From the IMG/VR virus record IMGVR_UViG_3300012351_000029, positions 1 to 22,354 of that record: 22,354 bases of DNA, one strand, 5' to 3'. This document shows, piece by piece, positions 6,026 to 13,896 of the stretch. Each line of letters opens with the position of its first letter. The stretch's first letter is position 1. The translations under genes were made by a program, and so were the position numbers. The notes under the pieces were generated by a model, which ran no database searches, had not been told where the DNA came from, and was given only the letters and a program-made list of their open reading frames with translations. This DNA is from a virus.

Positions 6026-7321
6026 ATGCCGTGGGCACCTGAAAGAAGTTCGGTCAACCAAACGCTGCAATTCGGCCTGGAAGCCACGCCTGGCGTGAAC
6101 GTGCCGGCCAACAAGCTCTTGCAGTGCTTCGATATCCAGCTGGGGGCGATGGCCGATGTGAAGCCCTACACGCCAACCGGGCGCAAATATCCATCCATCG
6201 TGATTGAGAACTCGGAATGGGTCGAGGGCACGCTGGGGGGCGAACTCGACTACAACGGCATGGGCTACGCGCTGGCTGGCGTGTGTGGCGCGCCGGTCAT
6301 CTCTGCGGTGGGCGCGTCTACCATTGCCAAATCCTGGGTCTTTACGCCGCCACTCACCGGCTCAGTCCAGCCCCAAACCTTCACCATTGAGCAGGGCGAA
6401 AACAACGCCTACGGCAACGCCATCTACAATCACAAGGTCAACTACGGCCTGATCTCGGAGCTTGGCTATAAAGGCGACCGCAAGGCGGGATTCACCATCG
6501 CCGGCAAGGTGCTCGCCCAGGCGCTACAGCGGGCCATCACCATGACGGCCACCCCCACCGCCGTGGCGCTGCAACCGAGTGCTGGCAAGCACTTCAACTT
6601 CTACCTGGACTCGACCTCTGCGGGGCTTGGCACCACGCAGCTCTTGAAAGTGTTGAATGTCGATTTCGCCTTTGGCAACCTGTACGGCATGTTTTTCCCG
6701 ATGAACCGCGCCAATCTGGGTTACGCCGCGCACGTTGACCTCGATCCGACCTGCGCCATCAAGCTGCTGCTGGAAGCCGATGCCATCGGCATGACGCCGC
6801 TGTCCTACCTGCAAGCGGGCACCACCATGTTTTTGCGCGTGGCCGGTCAGGGGTTGGTCATCGACAACAACCAGACGGTGACGCTGGGCACGCCATCGGC
6901 CGGCAACTTCACCCTGACCTACAAGGGGCAAACCACCGGCAACATTGCCTACAACGCCACCAACGCCGCCGTGGCCACCGCCTTGCAAGGGCTCTCCACC
7001 ATTGGCGCGACGGGCTGCACCGTCTCAGGCGGGCCTGGTAACACCACGCCGTTTGTGGTGACCTTCACCGGCTTACTCGCCACCGATACCACGCCACTGA
7101 CCGGCTCTGGCGCGGGCCTGACCGGCGGCGCATTTGCCATCACGCAGACGCAGGTGTACGCCCTCTTCCAGCACGATATGGCCGTGAAGGTCTCGAAGCC
7201 CTCGCCGTTCTCGGATAAGGAGGGGGTCTTTGCAGAGGAGTGGGAGTTCACGATTGTCGAAGATGCGACCTGGGGCAAGGCGCACGTGTTCACCATTCAG
7301 ACGCTACTGACCGCGCTATAG
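6026..7321 (+). CDS. Major tail tube protein with inserted beta domain
   Basis: A 431-residue protein forming the tail tube. The body (residues 1-275 and 375-431) has the beta-rich look of siphovirus tube proteins (NQTLQFGLEATPGVNVPANK near the start; DKEGVFAEEWEFTIVEDATW near the end). Residues about 285-370 look like a separate module: NFTLTYKGQTTGNIAYNATN, ATALQGLSTIGATGCTVSGG, PFVVTFTGLLATDTTPLT. This Thr/Gly-rich beta domain is common as an add-on in phage tail and surface proteins, and here it is placed between the tube body and its last strand. Translation starts behind the hairpin-plus-AAGGAG element that also precedes the capsid gene. The family call rests on order, size and expression signals. 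Confidence 0.75.
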   Translation: MPWAPERSSVNQTLQFGLEATPGVNVPANKLLQCFDIQLGAMADVKPYTPTGRKYPSIVIENSEWVEGTLGGELDYNGMGYALAGVCGAPVISAVGASTIAKSWVFTPPLTGSVQPQTFTIEQGENNAYGNAIYNHKVNYGLISELGYKGDRKAGFTIAGKVLAQALQRAITMTATPTAVALQPSAGKHFNFYLDSTSAGLGTTQLLKVLNVDFAFGNLYGMFFPMNRANLGYAAHVDLDPTCAIKLLLEADAIGMTPLSYLQAGTTMFLRVAGQGLVIDNNQTVTLGTPSAGNFTLTYKGQTTGNIAYNATNAAVATALQGLSTIGATGCTVSGGPGNTTPFVVTFTGLLATDTTPLTGSGAGLTGGAFAITQTQVYALFQHDMAVKVSKPSPFSDKEGVFAEEWEFTIVEDATWGKAHVFTIQTLLTAL

Positions 7322-7334
7322 AGGAGTTCTTTCT

Positions 7335-7745
7335 ATGCCAGTTACCATTGGACAACTGACCAGTAATACCGCGCTCGCCACCTTTACCGTCATGATCACG
7401 ATAGAGGATCCTGAGACGGGCGAGGAGCACACGACCGAGGAAAAGGTGAACCTCAAGTATTATCCAGGGCGCGTCACCGAGAAAACCATCGGCCTGGCGC
7501 AAAGTTTTACCGCGACGGGCAATGACGCGGATAGCGTGACGGCTGGCTTCAAAGCGTTCAACGAAGAGTTAGTGCGCCTGATTAAATGGTGGGATGTCAT
7601 GGAAAACGACGGGGTGACGATGTTCCCGCTCGACGCGCGCCGCCTGTCCGAACTCTCCATCGATTTTCGCGGCCAGTTGCTGGTTGCGGTGGTGTCCGAT
7701 ATCCGCCCGGAAACGCTAGCGCCTCATCTGAACGGACACAGTTGA
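7335..7745 (+). CDS. Tail assembly chaperone, first frame (gpG-like)
   Basis: A 136-residue protein between the tail tube and tape measure genes, where lambda-like phages encode the tail assembly chaperone that coats the tape measure before tube polymerisation. It has an N-terminal beta part (IGQLTSNTALATFTVMITIED) and a helical middle (FKAFNEELVRLIKWWDVM). AGGAGTT precedes ATG 7335. Its end overlaps the next frame, which is in the -1 register, as in lambda G/GT. I found no convincing slippery heptamer, so a frameshift is possible but not shown; re-initiation at TTGA is the alternative. Confidence 0.65.
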   Translation: MPVTIGQLTSNTALATFTVMITIEDPETGEEHTTEEKVNLKYYPGRVTEKTIGLAQSFTATGNDADSVTAGFKAFNEELVRLIKWWDVMENDGVTMFPLDARRLSELSIDFRGQLLVAVVSDIRPETLAPHLNGHS

Positions 7746-7942
7746 GGCGCTGGCTGGCGACCGAGGGCAAGATGGGGGAGTGTCCGCCCGATTATGCGCT
7801 CTTCCAGGCGGCGAAGTACTGCAACGTGCCGCCGTGGGTGCTGGTAGAACAGCCGCTTGTGTGGAAACTCAAGGCGCTGGACTATCTGAGCGCGGAGGGC
7901 GAGGCGCAGAAGATCATCGCCGACCGGCCACCGAAGAAATGA
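7742..7942 (+). CDS. Tail assembly chaperone, second frame (GT-like)
   Basis: The -1 frame relative to the preceding gene stays open through 7942. Its protein-like part (RRWLATEGKMGECPPDYALF, then a helical stretch with ECPPDY and VLVEQPLVWKLKAL) begins near the end of the first frame. The pattern of a small helical extension with W/L-rich packing is typical of the T part of G/GT chaperones. I give the start as TTG 7742, which overlaps the previous TGA (TTGA). The product may instead be made only as a fusion by -1 frameshifting. Seven bases after its stop the tape measure gene begins. Confidence 0.6.
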   Translation: MRRWLATEGKMGECPPDYALFQAAKYCNVPPWVLVEQPLVWKLKALDYLSAEGEAQKIIADRPPKK

Positions 7943-7949
7943 GCACGCC

Positions 7950-10427
7950 ATGATTTTAGGAAGCCAGATTGTTGGACAAGTCACCGTGCTTGGCGCCGAA
8001 GCCGCCGATGCCAAACTCCTGGGGGTGGGCGCTTCTGCCGATAAGGCGCAAGCGCGCTTTGGCGCATTGGCTGCTATCGGTTCAGGGCTGCTCGTAGCCG
8101 GTCTCGCTGCTGTGGCCATCAAAACAGGCGAGATGGCCGGCACCTTCGAGCAAGCCGTCGTTCGCCTCAATACCGGCGCCGGTGATGTGACCGACAGTTT
8201 TGCCACCCTCTCTTCCGGTATCCTCAAGGTCAGTGTGGCGACCGGCGTCCTATCTGGTCCGCTCACCAAGGCGATGTACGAAATCCTCTCCTCGGGCCAA
8301 AGGGGTGCAAAAGCTTTCGATACGCTCTCTGCCGCTGCCAAGGGCGCGGTCATCGAGCAGGCCAATGTGGTAGACGTGTCCGATACCCTAGCTGGCGCCA
8401 TGACCAACTACGGCACGAAGGTTTTCAATGCCAGCGCCTTCATGAATGGCCTCATCAAAGCCGTGTCTTTAGGGCGGGTTTCCCTGCAGGACCTGTCCGT
8501 CACGATGGGACCCATAGAGCCGGTCGCCCATGCCATGGGCATCTCCTTTGCCGATCTGGCCGCCGCCATGAGTACCCAAACCAATGCCGCGATACCGGCG
8601 GCGCGCGCTGCGACCGGCTTACGTTTCATGATGCAAGCCCTGGAAGTGCCAACGTCCAAAGCCAGCGCCGCCATGAAAAAGTGGGGGCTGGATACCGTTG
8701 CCGTGGCCGACGAGATGAAGGTGAGTCTCCCAGGCGCGCTGCAGATGATCTACGATGCAGCGAAGAAGGCAGGTCCAGAGGGTAGCGTGCCATTCAACCG
8801 GGCCGTCAGCGATATGGTCGGCGGGCAGCGCTCGCTGTCTACCTTCCTGGCCTTGACAGGCGACCACATGAAGGCGTTCAAGGACAATGCGAGCGCTATA
8901 GCGTCTTCAATGAAATCAGGCAAGGGCGAGGTGAGCGGTTGGGCGCTCGCTCAAATCAAATTCAACGTGATTCTGGATAAAGGCAAAGCGGTAGCAGAGG
9001 CGGCGGCCATCGTCCTCGGGACCAAACTCTTACCGATCTTCGGGAGCATCGTGAGTGGCATCACTCCTGTCATCGGCAAATTTGCCGATTTTGTCAGCGG
9101 TCTGAACGCAGGAAGTCCTGCGCTCGCCATCATGGGCGGTGTGCTGGCAGGCCTGGCGGTTGTTATTTATGCGGCTGTCGTTCCGTCGATTCTTGCTGCG
9201 GCTACGGCATTCGGCGCCCTGACTATCGCGGGTGCGCCCGTTTGGATTGTGATGTTGGCAGTGATTGCCGTCGTGACGGCCCTCATCCTCGTTTTTCAGC
9301 ACTGGGGACAAATCACTGATTGGTTAAGAAATGTGTGGGGCGGCTTCGCGTCCTGGGTCGGCAATCTCTTTAGCGCCATGGGCACAAAAATACACGATAT
9401 CCTGACTGGGGTAAAAGACTTTATCGGTCAGAAATTCAGCGACATGGGCACGGCCATCCATGACAAACTGACCGATATCAAAAATGCGGTGGGGCAGAAA
9501 TTCAGCGATATGGGTACAGCCGTCCATGACTCGATCACAAAAACAACAACTGGGGTAGTCGATGCTTTCCATTGGATGTATGACCACAACACCTATGTCA
9601 AAGCGCTTGTTGATGCGAACAAGGTGCTATTCAGCGCTATGGGCACCTTCATCCACGACAAAATGACCTGGATAAAAGAGACGGTCGGTTCCATCTTCTC
9701 ATCCATGGGCACGTTTGCGCATGACAAAATGGTGTGGACGCGGGATACGGTCGGCGGCTTATTCAGCAGCATGGGCACCTATGCACGTGATCGAGCGACC
9801 GACCTGAAAAATTGGGTCGGAGATCGATTCAGTCAGTTAGGAGCAAACGTTCATAGGACGGTAGCTGGACTCTGGAGTGATGTGACGCTGCAGTTTATCA
9901 TGGCCTGGAGCAAGATCAGCGGACCGCTGCAAGACGTGTGGAACAACATTTCTCGATTCTTTACCAATCTTGCGGGCAGCGCCTATAACTGGGGAGTAAA
10001 TCTCATCCAGGGCTTTCTCAACGGCGTTGGCTCGATGGCACAGAATATCGCCAATACGATTGGAGGGGTCGCCAACAACATTGCGGGCTTCCTGGGCTTT
10101 CACTCGCCGGCAAAGATGGGACCTGCCCATGACGCGGATACGTGGATGCCCAACATGATGAAGATGTTCACCCAGGGCATCACGCAGTACACGCCGCAGT
10201 TTCAGGCAGCGCTTTCCGCCGTGGTCATCAAGCCGCAGGCCCTCGGCGCAGCCCCCAACAACTATAGCGGTCTTGCGTATCGCGCGGGAGCAGGGAGCGC
10301 GCCGACGATCATCAATAACATCACGGTCGATCCAGTGCTGACCATGGATGGTGTGCGCGTCTCACGTCAACTCATGCCACATGTCCATCGAGCGATTCTT
10401 TATAATGTCGGGGGATTTGGCGTATGA
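7950..10427 (+). CDS. Tape measure protein
   Basis: An 825-residue protein that sets tail length and is ejected with the DNA. Residues about 1-60 contain an Ala/Gly-rich hydrophobic stretch. Residues 60-330 resemble the phage tail tape measure core (TFEQAVVRLNTGAGDVTDSF, MGISFADLAAAMSTQTNAA, PFNRAVSDMVGGQRSLS). Two strongly hydrophobic segments lie at about 390-450. Then come eight tandem 22-residue units at 474-648 (see repeat entry). The C-terminus holds AGFLGFHSPAKMGP, a motif common near tape measure ends, and it closes with NVGGFGV. If this phage follows the usual scaling of length with tail, the tail would be roughly 120 nm, a rule-of-thumb inference. The stop overlaps an ATG created by a direct repeat (10424). 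Confidence 0.88.
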   Translation: MILGSQIVGQVTVLGAEAADAKLLGVGASADKAQARFGALAAIGSGLLVAGLAAVAIKTGEMAGTFEQAVVRLNTGAGDVTDSFATLSSGILKVSVATGVLSGPLTKAMYEILSSGQRGAKAFDTLSAAAKGAVIEQANVVDVSDTLAGAMTNYGTKVFNASAFMNGLIKAVSLGRVSLQDLSVTMGPIEPVAHAMGISFADLAAAMSTQTNAAIPAARAATGLRFMMQALEVPTSKASAAMKKWGLDTVAVADEMKVSLPGALQMIYDAAKKAGPEGSVPFNRAVSDMVGGQRSLSTFLALTGDHMKAFKDNASAIASSMKSGKGEVSGWALAQIKFNVILDKGKAVAEAAAIVLGTKLLPIFGSIVSGITPVIGKFADFVSGLNAGSPALAIMGGVLAGLAVVIYAAVVPSILAAATAFGALTIAGAPVWIVMLAVIAVVTALILVFQHWGQITDWLRNVWGGFASWVGNLFSAMGTKIHDILTGVKDFIGQKFSDMGTAIHDKLTDIKNAVGQKFSDMGTAVHDSITKTTTGVVDAFHWMYDHNTYVKALVDANKVLFSAMGTFIHDKMTWIKETVGSIFSSMGTFAHDKMVWTRDTVGGLFSSMGTYARDRATDLKNWVGDRFSQLGANVHRTVAGLWSDVTLQFIMAWSKISGPLQDVWNNISRFFTNLAGSAYNWGVNLIQGFLNGVGSMAQNIANTIGGVANNIAGFLGFHSPAKMGPAHDADTWMPNMMKMFTQGITQYTPQFQAALSAVVIKPQALGAAPNNYSGLAYRAGAGSAPTIINNITVDPVLTMDGVRVSRQLMPHVHRAILYNVGGFGV
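9369..9893 (+). repeat. Eight tandem 22-residue tape-measure repeats
   Basis: Units begin with F-S-x-M-G-T and follow F-S-x-M-G-T-x-x-H-D-K-x-T-x-x-K-x-x-V-G-x-x. Units 1-3 and 5-7 fit well, unit 4 (FHWMYDHN...) is diverged and has 21 residues, and unit 8 is diverged. At the DNA level the period is 66 bases. Period multiples of 11 with fixed aromatic positions are known in siphovirus tape measures. Confidence 0.85.
10410..10427 (+). repeat. 18-bp direct repeat, left copy, flanking antisense cassette
   Basis: The 18 bases are identical to 10901-10918 and include the last codons of the tape measure gene (GGFGV and stop) together with an overlapping ATG. The two copies bracket an antisense two-gene cassette. 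Confidence 0.9.
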
Positions 10428-10435
10428 ACACGATG

Positions 10436-10636
10436 CTACAGCGTGCGCTTGAGCCTGAACTGGATTTTGAAGAATTTCGTCGGGTCGGGGACTTCAAGGA
10501 TAGGACCAGAGTCAGCGAAGAGTGGAGTGGTCTGCAAAAAATTGACAAGGCTCCGGCACCGCTCTTGAAAGGCTTCCTCTGTCTCATCAGCATCTCTTAC
10601 CAGAGAGGTGGTGTGCGCCTCTGTCTCATCACTCAT
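10436..10636 (-). CDS. Antisense accessory protein 1 (66 aa), unknown
   Basis: Second gene of a two-gene antisense unit. Its ATG overlaps the stop of its partner (ATGA at 10636-10633), a strong sign of a real coupled pair. The product is acidic at the start (MSDETEAHTTSLVRDADETE), helical in the middle and basic at the end (FFKIQFRLKRTL). No family is recognised. A plus-strand frame across the same bases is rich in Cys, Ser and Ile and looks like a shadow. Lying antisense in a late operon and bracketed by direct repeats, it is probably a recently gained moron-like gene. Confidence 0.55.
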   Translation of the reverse strand: MSDETEAHTTSLVRDADETEEAFQERCRSLVNFLQTTPLFADSGPILEVPDPTKFFKIQFRLKRTL

Positions 10637-10854
10637 AGTGTTTCCAGAATTTCTTTGATTTGCTCTTCTGTGAAGATTTCACGCATGACCTGCATCATCA
10701 TGATTGCCAGGGCTTCTGCAACGCCTTGCGCCTGTATACGATATGTTTCCCGCGCCGTCTCTAGTAAATCTTCCCAGGGCAGTAGATACTCGATGTGCTG
10801 CGCTTCTGCCGCATGCGCAGCTTTTCCAAGTATCTCGCGTATCTCATCTTTCAT
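10633..10854 (-). CDS. Antisense accessory protein 2 (73 aa), unknown
   Basis: First gene of the antisense pair. It is a compact helical protein (MKDEIREILGKAAHAAEAQH, then PWEDLLETARETYRIQ and a Met-rich helix ending TEEQIKEILETL). The start could be ATG 10854, the adjacent TTG 10857 (better spaced from AAAAAGGGG), or ATG 10878. The last is unlikely if the TATACT at 10886-10881 is the -10 box, because transcription would begin near 10874. No family is recognised. The repeated Glu/Ile/Leu helical ends suggest a small dimer or an adaptor; this is a guess from composition. Confidence 0.55.
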   Translation of the reverse strand: MKDEIREILGKAAHAAEAQHIEYLLPWEDLLETARETYRIQAQGVAEALAIMMMQVMREIFTEEQIKEILETL

Positions 10855-10880
10855 CAAGGAATTGCGCCCCTTTTTCATGC

Positions 10881-10886
10881 AGTATA
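10881..10886 (-). promoter_or_regulatory. Putative -10 box for antisense cassette
   Basis: TATACT on the minus strand sits just upstream of the antisense gene pair. There is no good -35 box, so promoter activity is tentative. It lies inside the segment bracketed by direct repeats, meaning the cassette may carry its own promoter. Confidence 0.35.
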
Positions 10887-10900
10887 GCACGATGCACAAG

Positions 10901-10918
10901 GGGGGATTTGGCGTATGA
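10901..10918 (+). repeat. 18-bp direct repeat, right copy, flanking antisense cassette
   Basis: Identical to 10410-10427. This copy supplies the ATG (10915) and the upstream G-rich ribosome binding region of the large tail gene, while the left copy supplies the tape measure stop. Without the cassette one copy would serve both roles with an ATGA overlap. Confidence 0.9.
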
Positions 10919-13110
10919 CGATCACGCGCGTGCAGCAGAATACGGTGGCCTCCTCCGGCGCGGTGACCTCGCAGGCGATCACGCTGCCCACAGGCGTCAC
11001 ACAGGGCAATCTGCTGGTGGTCGCCATCCAGACGGGCATCCACTCGACGCTGCCTACGATTACCCCGCCTGATGGCAGTTGGGTACAGGCGGCGCTCAAC
11101 ATCCCCGTCACCAACGCGGCTGATATCCAGGTCGGCCTCTACTTCCTGCTGGTCGATGGCATCCATGCTGGCGGCAACTCCTGGACGTGGACGTTATCTG
11201 CGCTCCACTCGACGCTCTTATGTATCCAGGAGTGGAGCGCGCCGCTGGGCTGGCCGGCAAGTCCGCTGGACAAAACGGCGGTCGGAAACGTGGCTAGCCC
11301 GAGCATAGCTGCGACCGTCATTGACTCAGGCACGACCGCGACGACGACGCAGGGCGAGGAGTTGTGGATAGCGGCGCTTGGGTATGCCTCGGGCGCGCAG
11401 ACCGAAAGCAGCATCACGGCGGGCTGGTCCAAAGATCAGGAGGTGGTCAAAACCAGTGGCACTCCCTACACGCTGACACAGTTGCACGAGGTGGCAGGAA
11501 GCCCCGGTGCCGCGCACTGCTCGTATGCCATTGCGGTCTCGGAGCAGTGGGCGGGTGCCATAGCGACCTTCAAGGATACCATCGCACTCGCGCTTGCGAA
11601 GACGCTCTCAGGGGTAGGCACCTTGTCCGGCGCGATCTCTGTTCCCCTGGCGCGGCAACTGCAGGCCACCTTTCTAGGCGCGGGCGCGCTCTCGGGCGCG
11701 ATGATGGTGCCTATCCCTGGCAGCACCTACAGCATGTCCATCGGCGGCTTCCTGGCAAACGTGCTCAAAACGTCGCTGCTTGCCAAATCGACGGTTGGGC
11801 GGCGCGGCGAACTCAGTTGCACGGTGTACGACGCGGCGGGCGCCGTCCACTACCAGCAGTACCAGCAGTGCGCCATCTACGACGCGACTGGCAATCCCGC
11901 CTGGACGGGCTATCTCACGAGTCCCGCGCAAAGCCAGCCCGGCTTCCAACCCATGCTGCTCACCACACTCACGGCCACGGACCAGCATTACCTGGCCGAT
12001 AAGCGCGTGGTGAGCGCGCTCTATCGCAATCAGACCTGCGGCTACATCGTGGATGATCTGTGGACGAACATTTTGTCGTACGAAGGCGTCACTATTGGCA
12101 GTGTGGCGGCGGGGCCGGTGGTGCCAGTTGCCAACTTTGGCTATTGTACAGTGGCGGCGGCCCTGGATGCCCTGGTGGCAGCGGCGTCCTCAAGCGGTGT
12201 GCCCTGGTACTGGATGATCGACCAACTCAAGCGGCTGTGGTTCGTGCCCTACACATCCGTCGTCGGTCCTGCGGTGGATGGCACGCTGATCGACGACGGG
12301 CGACTGTCGGGCGTGATGCCAACTGTGACCAACGCCAATCCCAAGTACAGGAATACCCAGTACGCGGTAGGGGGCGTGCAGCAGACGGGGACCAACGACG
12401 AGACGCGCGCCGGCGATGGGCAAACGCGCGCCTTCACCTTCTCCTATGCGCTCTCAGGCGTGCCCTCCGTCTTCACCTTGAACGGCGCCGCGGTGACGCT
12501 GGGCATCAAAGGCCAGACGGGCTATCAATACTACTGGGCAGCGGGCGACCCGGTGATTGCCCAGGATAGCTCACAGGCGCTGCTTGTCAGTACCGACCGA
12601 CTGCGCATGGTGTACATCGGGCAGGTGCCGGCGGTCTTCACGGCGCAGAACTTGACCGCGATTGCGGCACAGGCGGCGCTCGATGGCACATCAGGAATTG
12701 TGGAGGCGGTGCTGGTGGATAACACGCTGGCGACCGCCTCCGACGGGCAGGCCAAAGTCAATCAGCAATTGACGCAGTACTGCGCGCAGGGGCGGCTCTT
12801 TACGTTTGCCACGCGCGACTCGTCATACGCACCGGGACAGTTGAGGAGCTTTACGTACGCGCCGCTGGGCTTGACGTCAGCGCAAATGCTCATCAGCGAA
12901 GTGGATGCCTCCGACCAGCAGGACGGTATCAACCTGTGGTTTACGGTCAACGCCGTGCAGGGGCCGTATGACGTGAACTGGACGGACTTTTTCGGCAACC
13001 TGTTCCGACCGAACACCATTGCGAACAGCATCAATTTAGGCGTGTCGCTCAACGTGCCGCTGGCGCCGTCAACCACGCTGGCGCCGTCCACCACGCTCGC
13101 ACCAGGATAA
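10915..13110 (+). CDS. Large tail / baseplate protein
   Basis: A 731-residue protein directly downstream of the tape measure, the usual place for distal tail or baseplate hub proteins. Residues 1-225 form a beta-rich domain (TVASSGAVTSQAITLPTGVT, QGNLLVVAIQTG, then GEELWIAALGY). Residues about 225-270 contain two GVGTLSGA-type units (ALAKTLSGVGTLSGAIS, LQATFLGAGALSGAMM) like those that fill the protein encoded at 19100. Residues 275-700 look like a tail-hub or baseplate domain (TGYLTSPAQSQPGFQP, YRNTQYAVGGVQQTG, SAQMLISEVDASDQQDGINL). The tail repeats APSTTL. The precise role is inferred from order. Confidence 0.65.
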   Translation: MTITRVQQNTVASSGAVTSQAITLPTGVTQGNLLVVAIQTGIHSTLPTITPPDGSWVQAALNIPVTNAADIQVGLYFLLVDGIHAGGNSWTWTLSALHSTLLCIQEWSAPLGWPASPLDKTAVGNVASPSIAATVIDSGTTATTTQGEELWIAALGYASGAQTESSITAGWSKDQEVVKTSGTPYTLTQLHEVAGSPGAAHCSYAIAVSEQWAGAIATFKDTIALALAKTLSGVGTLSGAISVPLARQLQATFLGAGALSGAMMVPIPGSTYSMSIGGFLANVLKTSLLAKSTVGRRGELSCTVYDAAGAVHYQQYQQCAIYDATGNPAWTGYLTSPAQSQPGFQPMLLTTLTATDQHYLADKRVVSALYRNQTCGYIVDDLWTNILSYEGVTIGSVAAGPVVPVANFGYCTVAAALDALVAAASSSGVPWYWMIDQLKRLWFVPYTSVVGPAVDGTLIDDGRLSGVMPTVTNANPKYRNTQYAVGGVQQTGTNDETRAGDGQTRAFTFSYALSGVPSVFTLNGAAVTLGIKGQTGYQYYWAAGDPVIAQDSSQALLVSTDRLRMVYIGQVPAVFTAQNLTAIAAQAALDGTSGIVEAVLVDNTLATASDGQAKVNQQLTQYCAQGRLFTFATRDSSYAPGQLRSFTYAPLGLTSAQMLISEVDASDQQDGINLWFTVNAVQGPYDVNWTDFFGNLFRPNTIANSINLGVSLNVPLAPSTTLAPSTTLAPG

Positions 13111-13128
13111 AGGAGGTCTCATTATAGC
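13109..13128 (+). repeat. Imperfect direct repeat with SD and ATA, left copy
   Basis: AAAGGAGGT, then seven bases, then ATAGC. A matching copy at 13938-13957 reads AAAGAGAGGT then TATAGC at nearly the same spacing. The HNH gene and its promoter lie between. The copies include a ribosome binding site and a possible ATA start, so the endonuclease seems to have entered at, or duplicated, a translation start region. Confidence 0.6.
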
Positions 13129-13811
13129 AACCGACCGCCACGATGCCATTCATGCGGGAGCTTTGCGCCCTTTCTCAGATTGCATGTGGGGCAAGCTATC
13201 ACGATATTGGAGATATCATTCGTTCCGCCTTTTGAGAGCGGAACGATGTGGTCAGGATGCCACACCTTGCTCAGTTTCGCCTTGCAATAATAACAATGCG
13301 ACTTCTGGCGTTTCAATTGTTCCTGCAATTGTCGTGGGGTATGAGAACCTTGTGAGGCTAGTTTTTGCGCTTTTCGCCTATGCTTGTGTACCTTACTTGC
13401 CAGGCGCCCTTGTTCAGTCTTGCCGTATTGTCGCGAGCGTTCTTGTAGCACTTCTTGCCGTAACAGGTAACGCTTGTGATTCTGTCTATGTATCTCTTCC
13501 TGGTGCTCTTGCTGATAGTGCTTCTGATAGACTTTATATCTTTCGCCTTGCTGCCACTGCCTTAAACGTGCGGCTGTCTCCTCTTTATGAGCGTCACGAT
13601 AGAGCCTTTTGTTTTCGCGCACCTGTTCCTTGTGAGTCTCTTGATACGCTTTACACCTGGCTTTACCGCATACTTTGCATGTTGTGTGCAACCCGTCTTT
13701 CTTGCTTCTATCTCTGTCGAAAAACTCAGGAGTGGCAGGATACGAGTGTGGGCATGTGGAGCATTGCTTTTGTGGGATATCAGAGGAGTCCATGTCTAAA
13801 TTGCCTTTCAT
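13122..13811 (-). CDS. HNH homing endonuclease (free-standing)
   Basis: A 229-residue endonuclease. The N-terminus has a treble-clef-like zinc ribbon (CSTC ... CKVCGKARC, residues 17-50). The middle is a long Arg/Gln/Glu/His helix (residues 50-160). The C-terminal HNH domain carries CYYC, then PDHIVPLSKGGTND, then NIVIACPTCNLRKG, giving the paired zinc cysteines and the His and Asn of the HNH active site (residues about 172-218). It is antisense between the large tail gene and an intron-split gene, with its own promoter and structured leader. ATG 13811 has a weak AAGG upstream. Its closeness to a group I intron that encodes no protein suggests it may move that intron (inference). Confidence 0.88.
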   Translation of the reverse strand: MKGNLDMDSSDIPQKQCSTCPHSYPATPEFFDRDRSKKDGLHTTCKVCGKARCKAYQETHKEQVRENKRLYRDAHKEETAARLRQWQQGERYKVYQKHYQQEHQEEIHRQNHKRYLLRQEVLQERSRQYGKTEQGRLASKVHKHRRKAQKLASQGSHTPRQLQEQLKRQKSHCYYCKAKLSKVWHPDHIVPLSKGGTNDISNIVIACPTCNLRKGAKLPHEWHRGGRLL

Positions 13812-13830
13812 TTAGCGCCTTGTTTTTCTT

Positions 13831-13892
13831 GTTGTCAGGGTGGCAAGGCTACCACCTTTTCGGCCTGGGAAGCTACTCCAAGCCTAGACAAC
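13831..13892 (-). ncRNA. Structured three-way-junction leader, copy B (HNH gene)
   Basis: On the minus strand P1 is GTTGTC/GACAAC (13892-13887 with 13836-13831). P2 is a 23-nt hairpin at 13884-13862 (GGCTTGG/CCAGGCC) with a loop starting AGTAG. P3 is GGTGG/CCACC at 13856-13839 with loop TAGCCTTG. Joining strands are UA, GAAAA and CU. Compared with the leader of the GIY-YIG gene, P1 has a T-A to C-G swap and P2 and P3 are wholly different but paired, while the joining strands and CCTTG in loop 3 are kept. It ends 19 bases before the start codon. Confidence 0.72.
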
Positions 13893-13896
13893 CTTT

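Noticed and set aside
10424-10918. Rightward 164-codon frame between tape measure and tail protein
   Set aside because: Although it starts with the repeat's ATG, its second half is rich in Cys, Ser and Ile as in antisense shadows, while the leftward strand has two genes joined by ATGA.
13122-13892. HNH gene with upstream RNA as an IscB/HEARO-type system
   Set aside because: The protein lacks RuvC segments and is only 229 residues, and the same RNA fold also precedes a GIY-YIG gene; the RNA is far shorter than omega RNAs.
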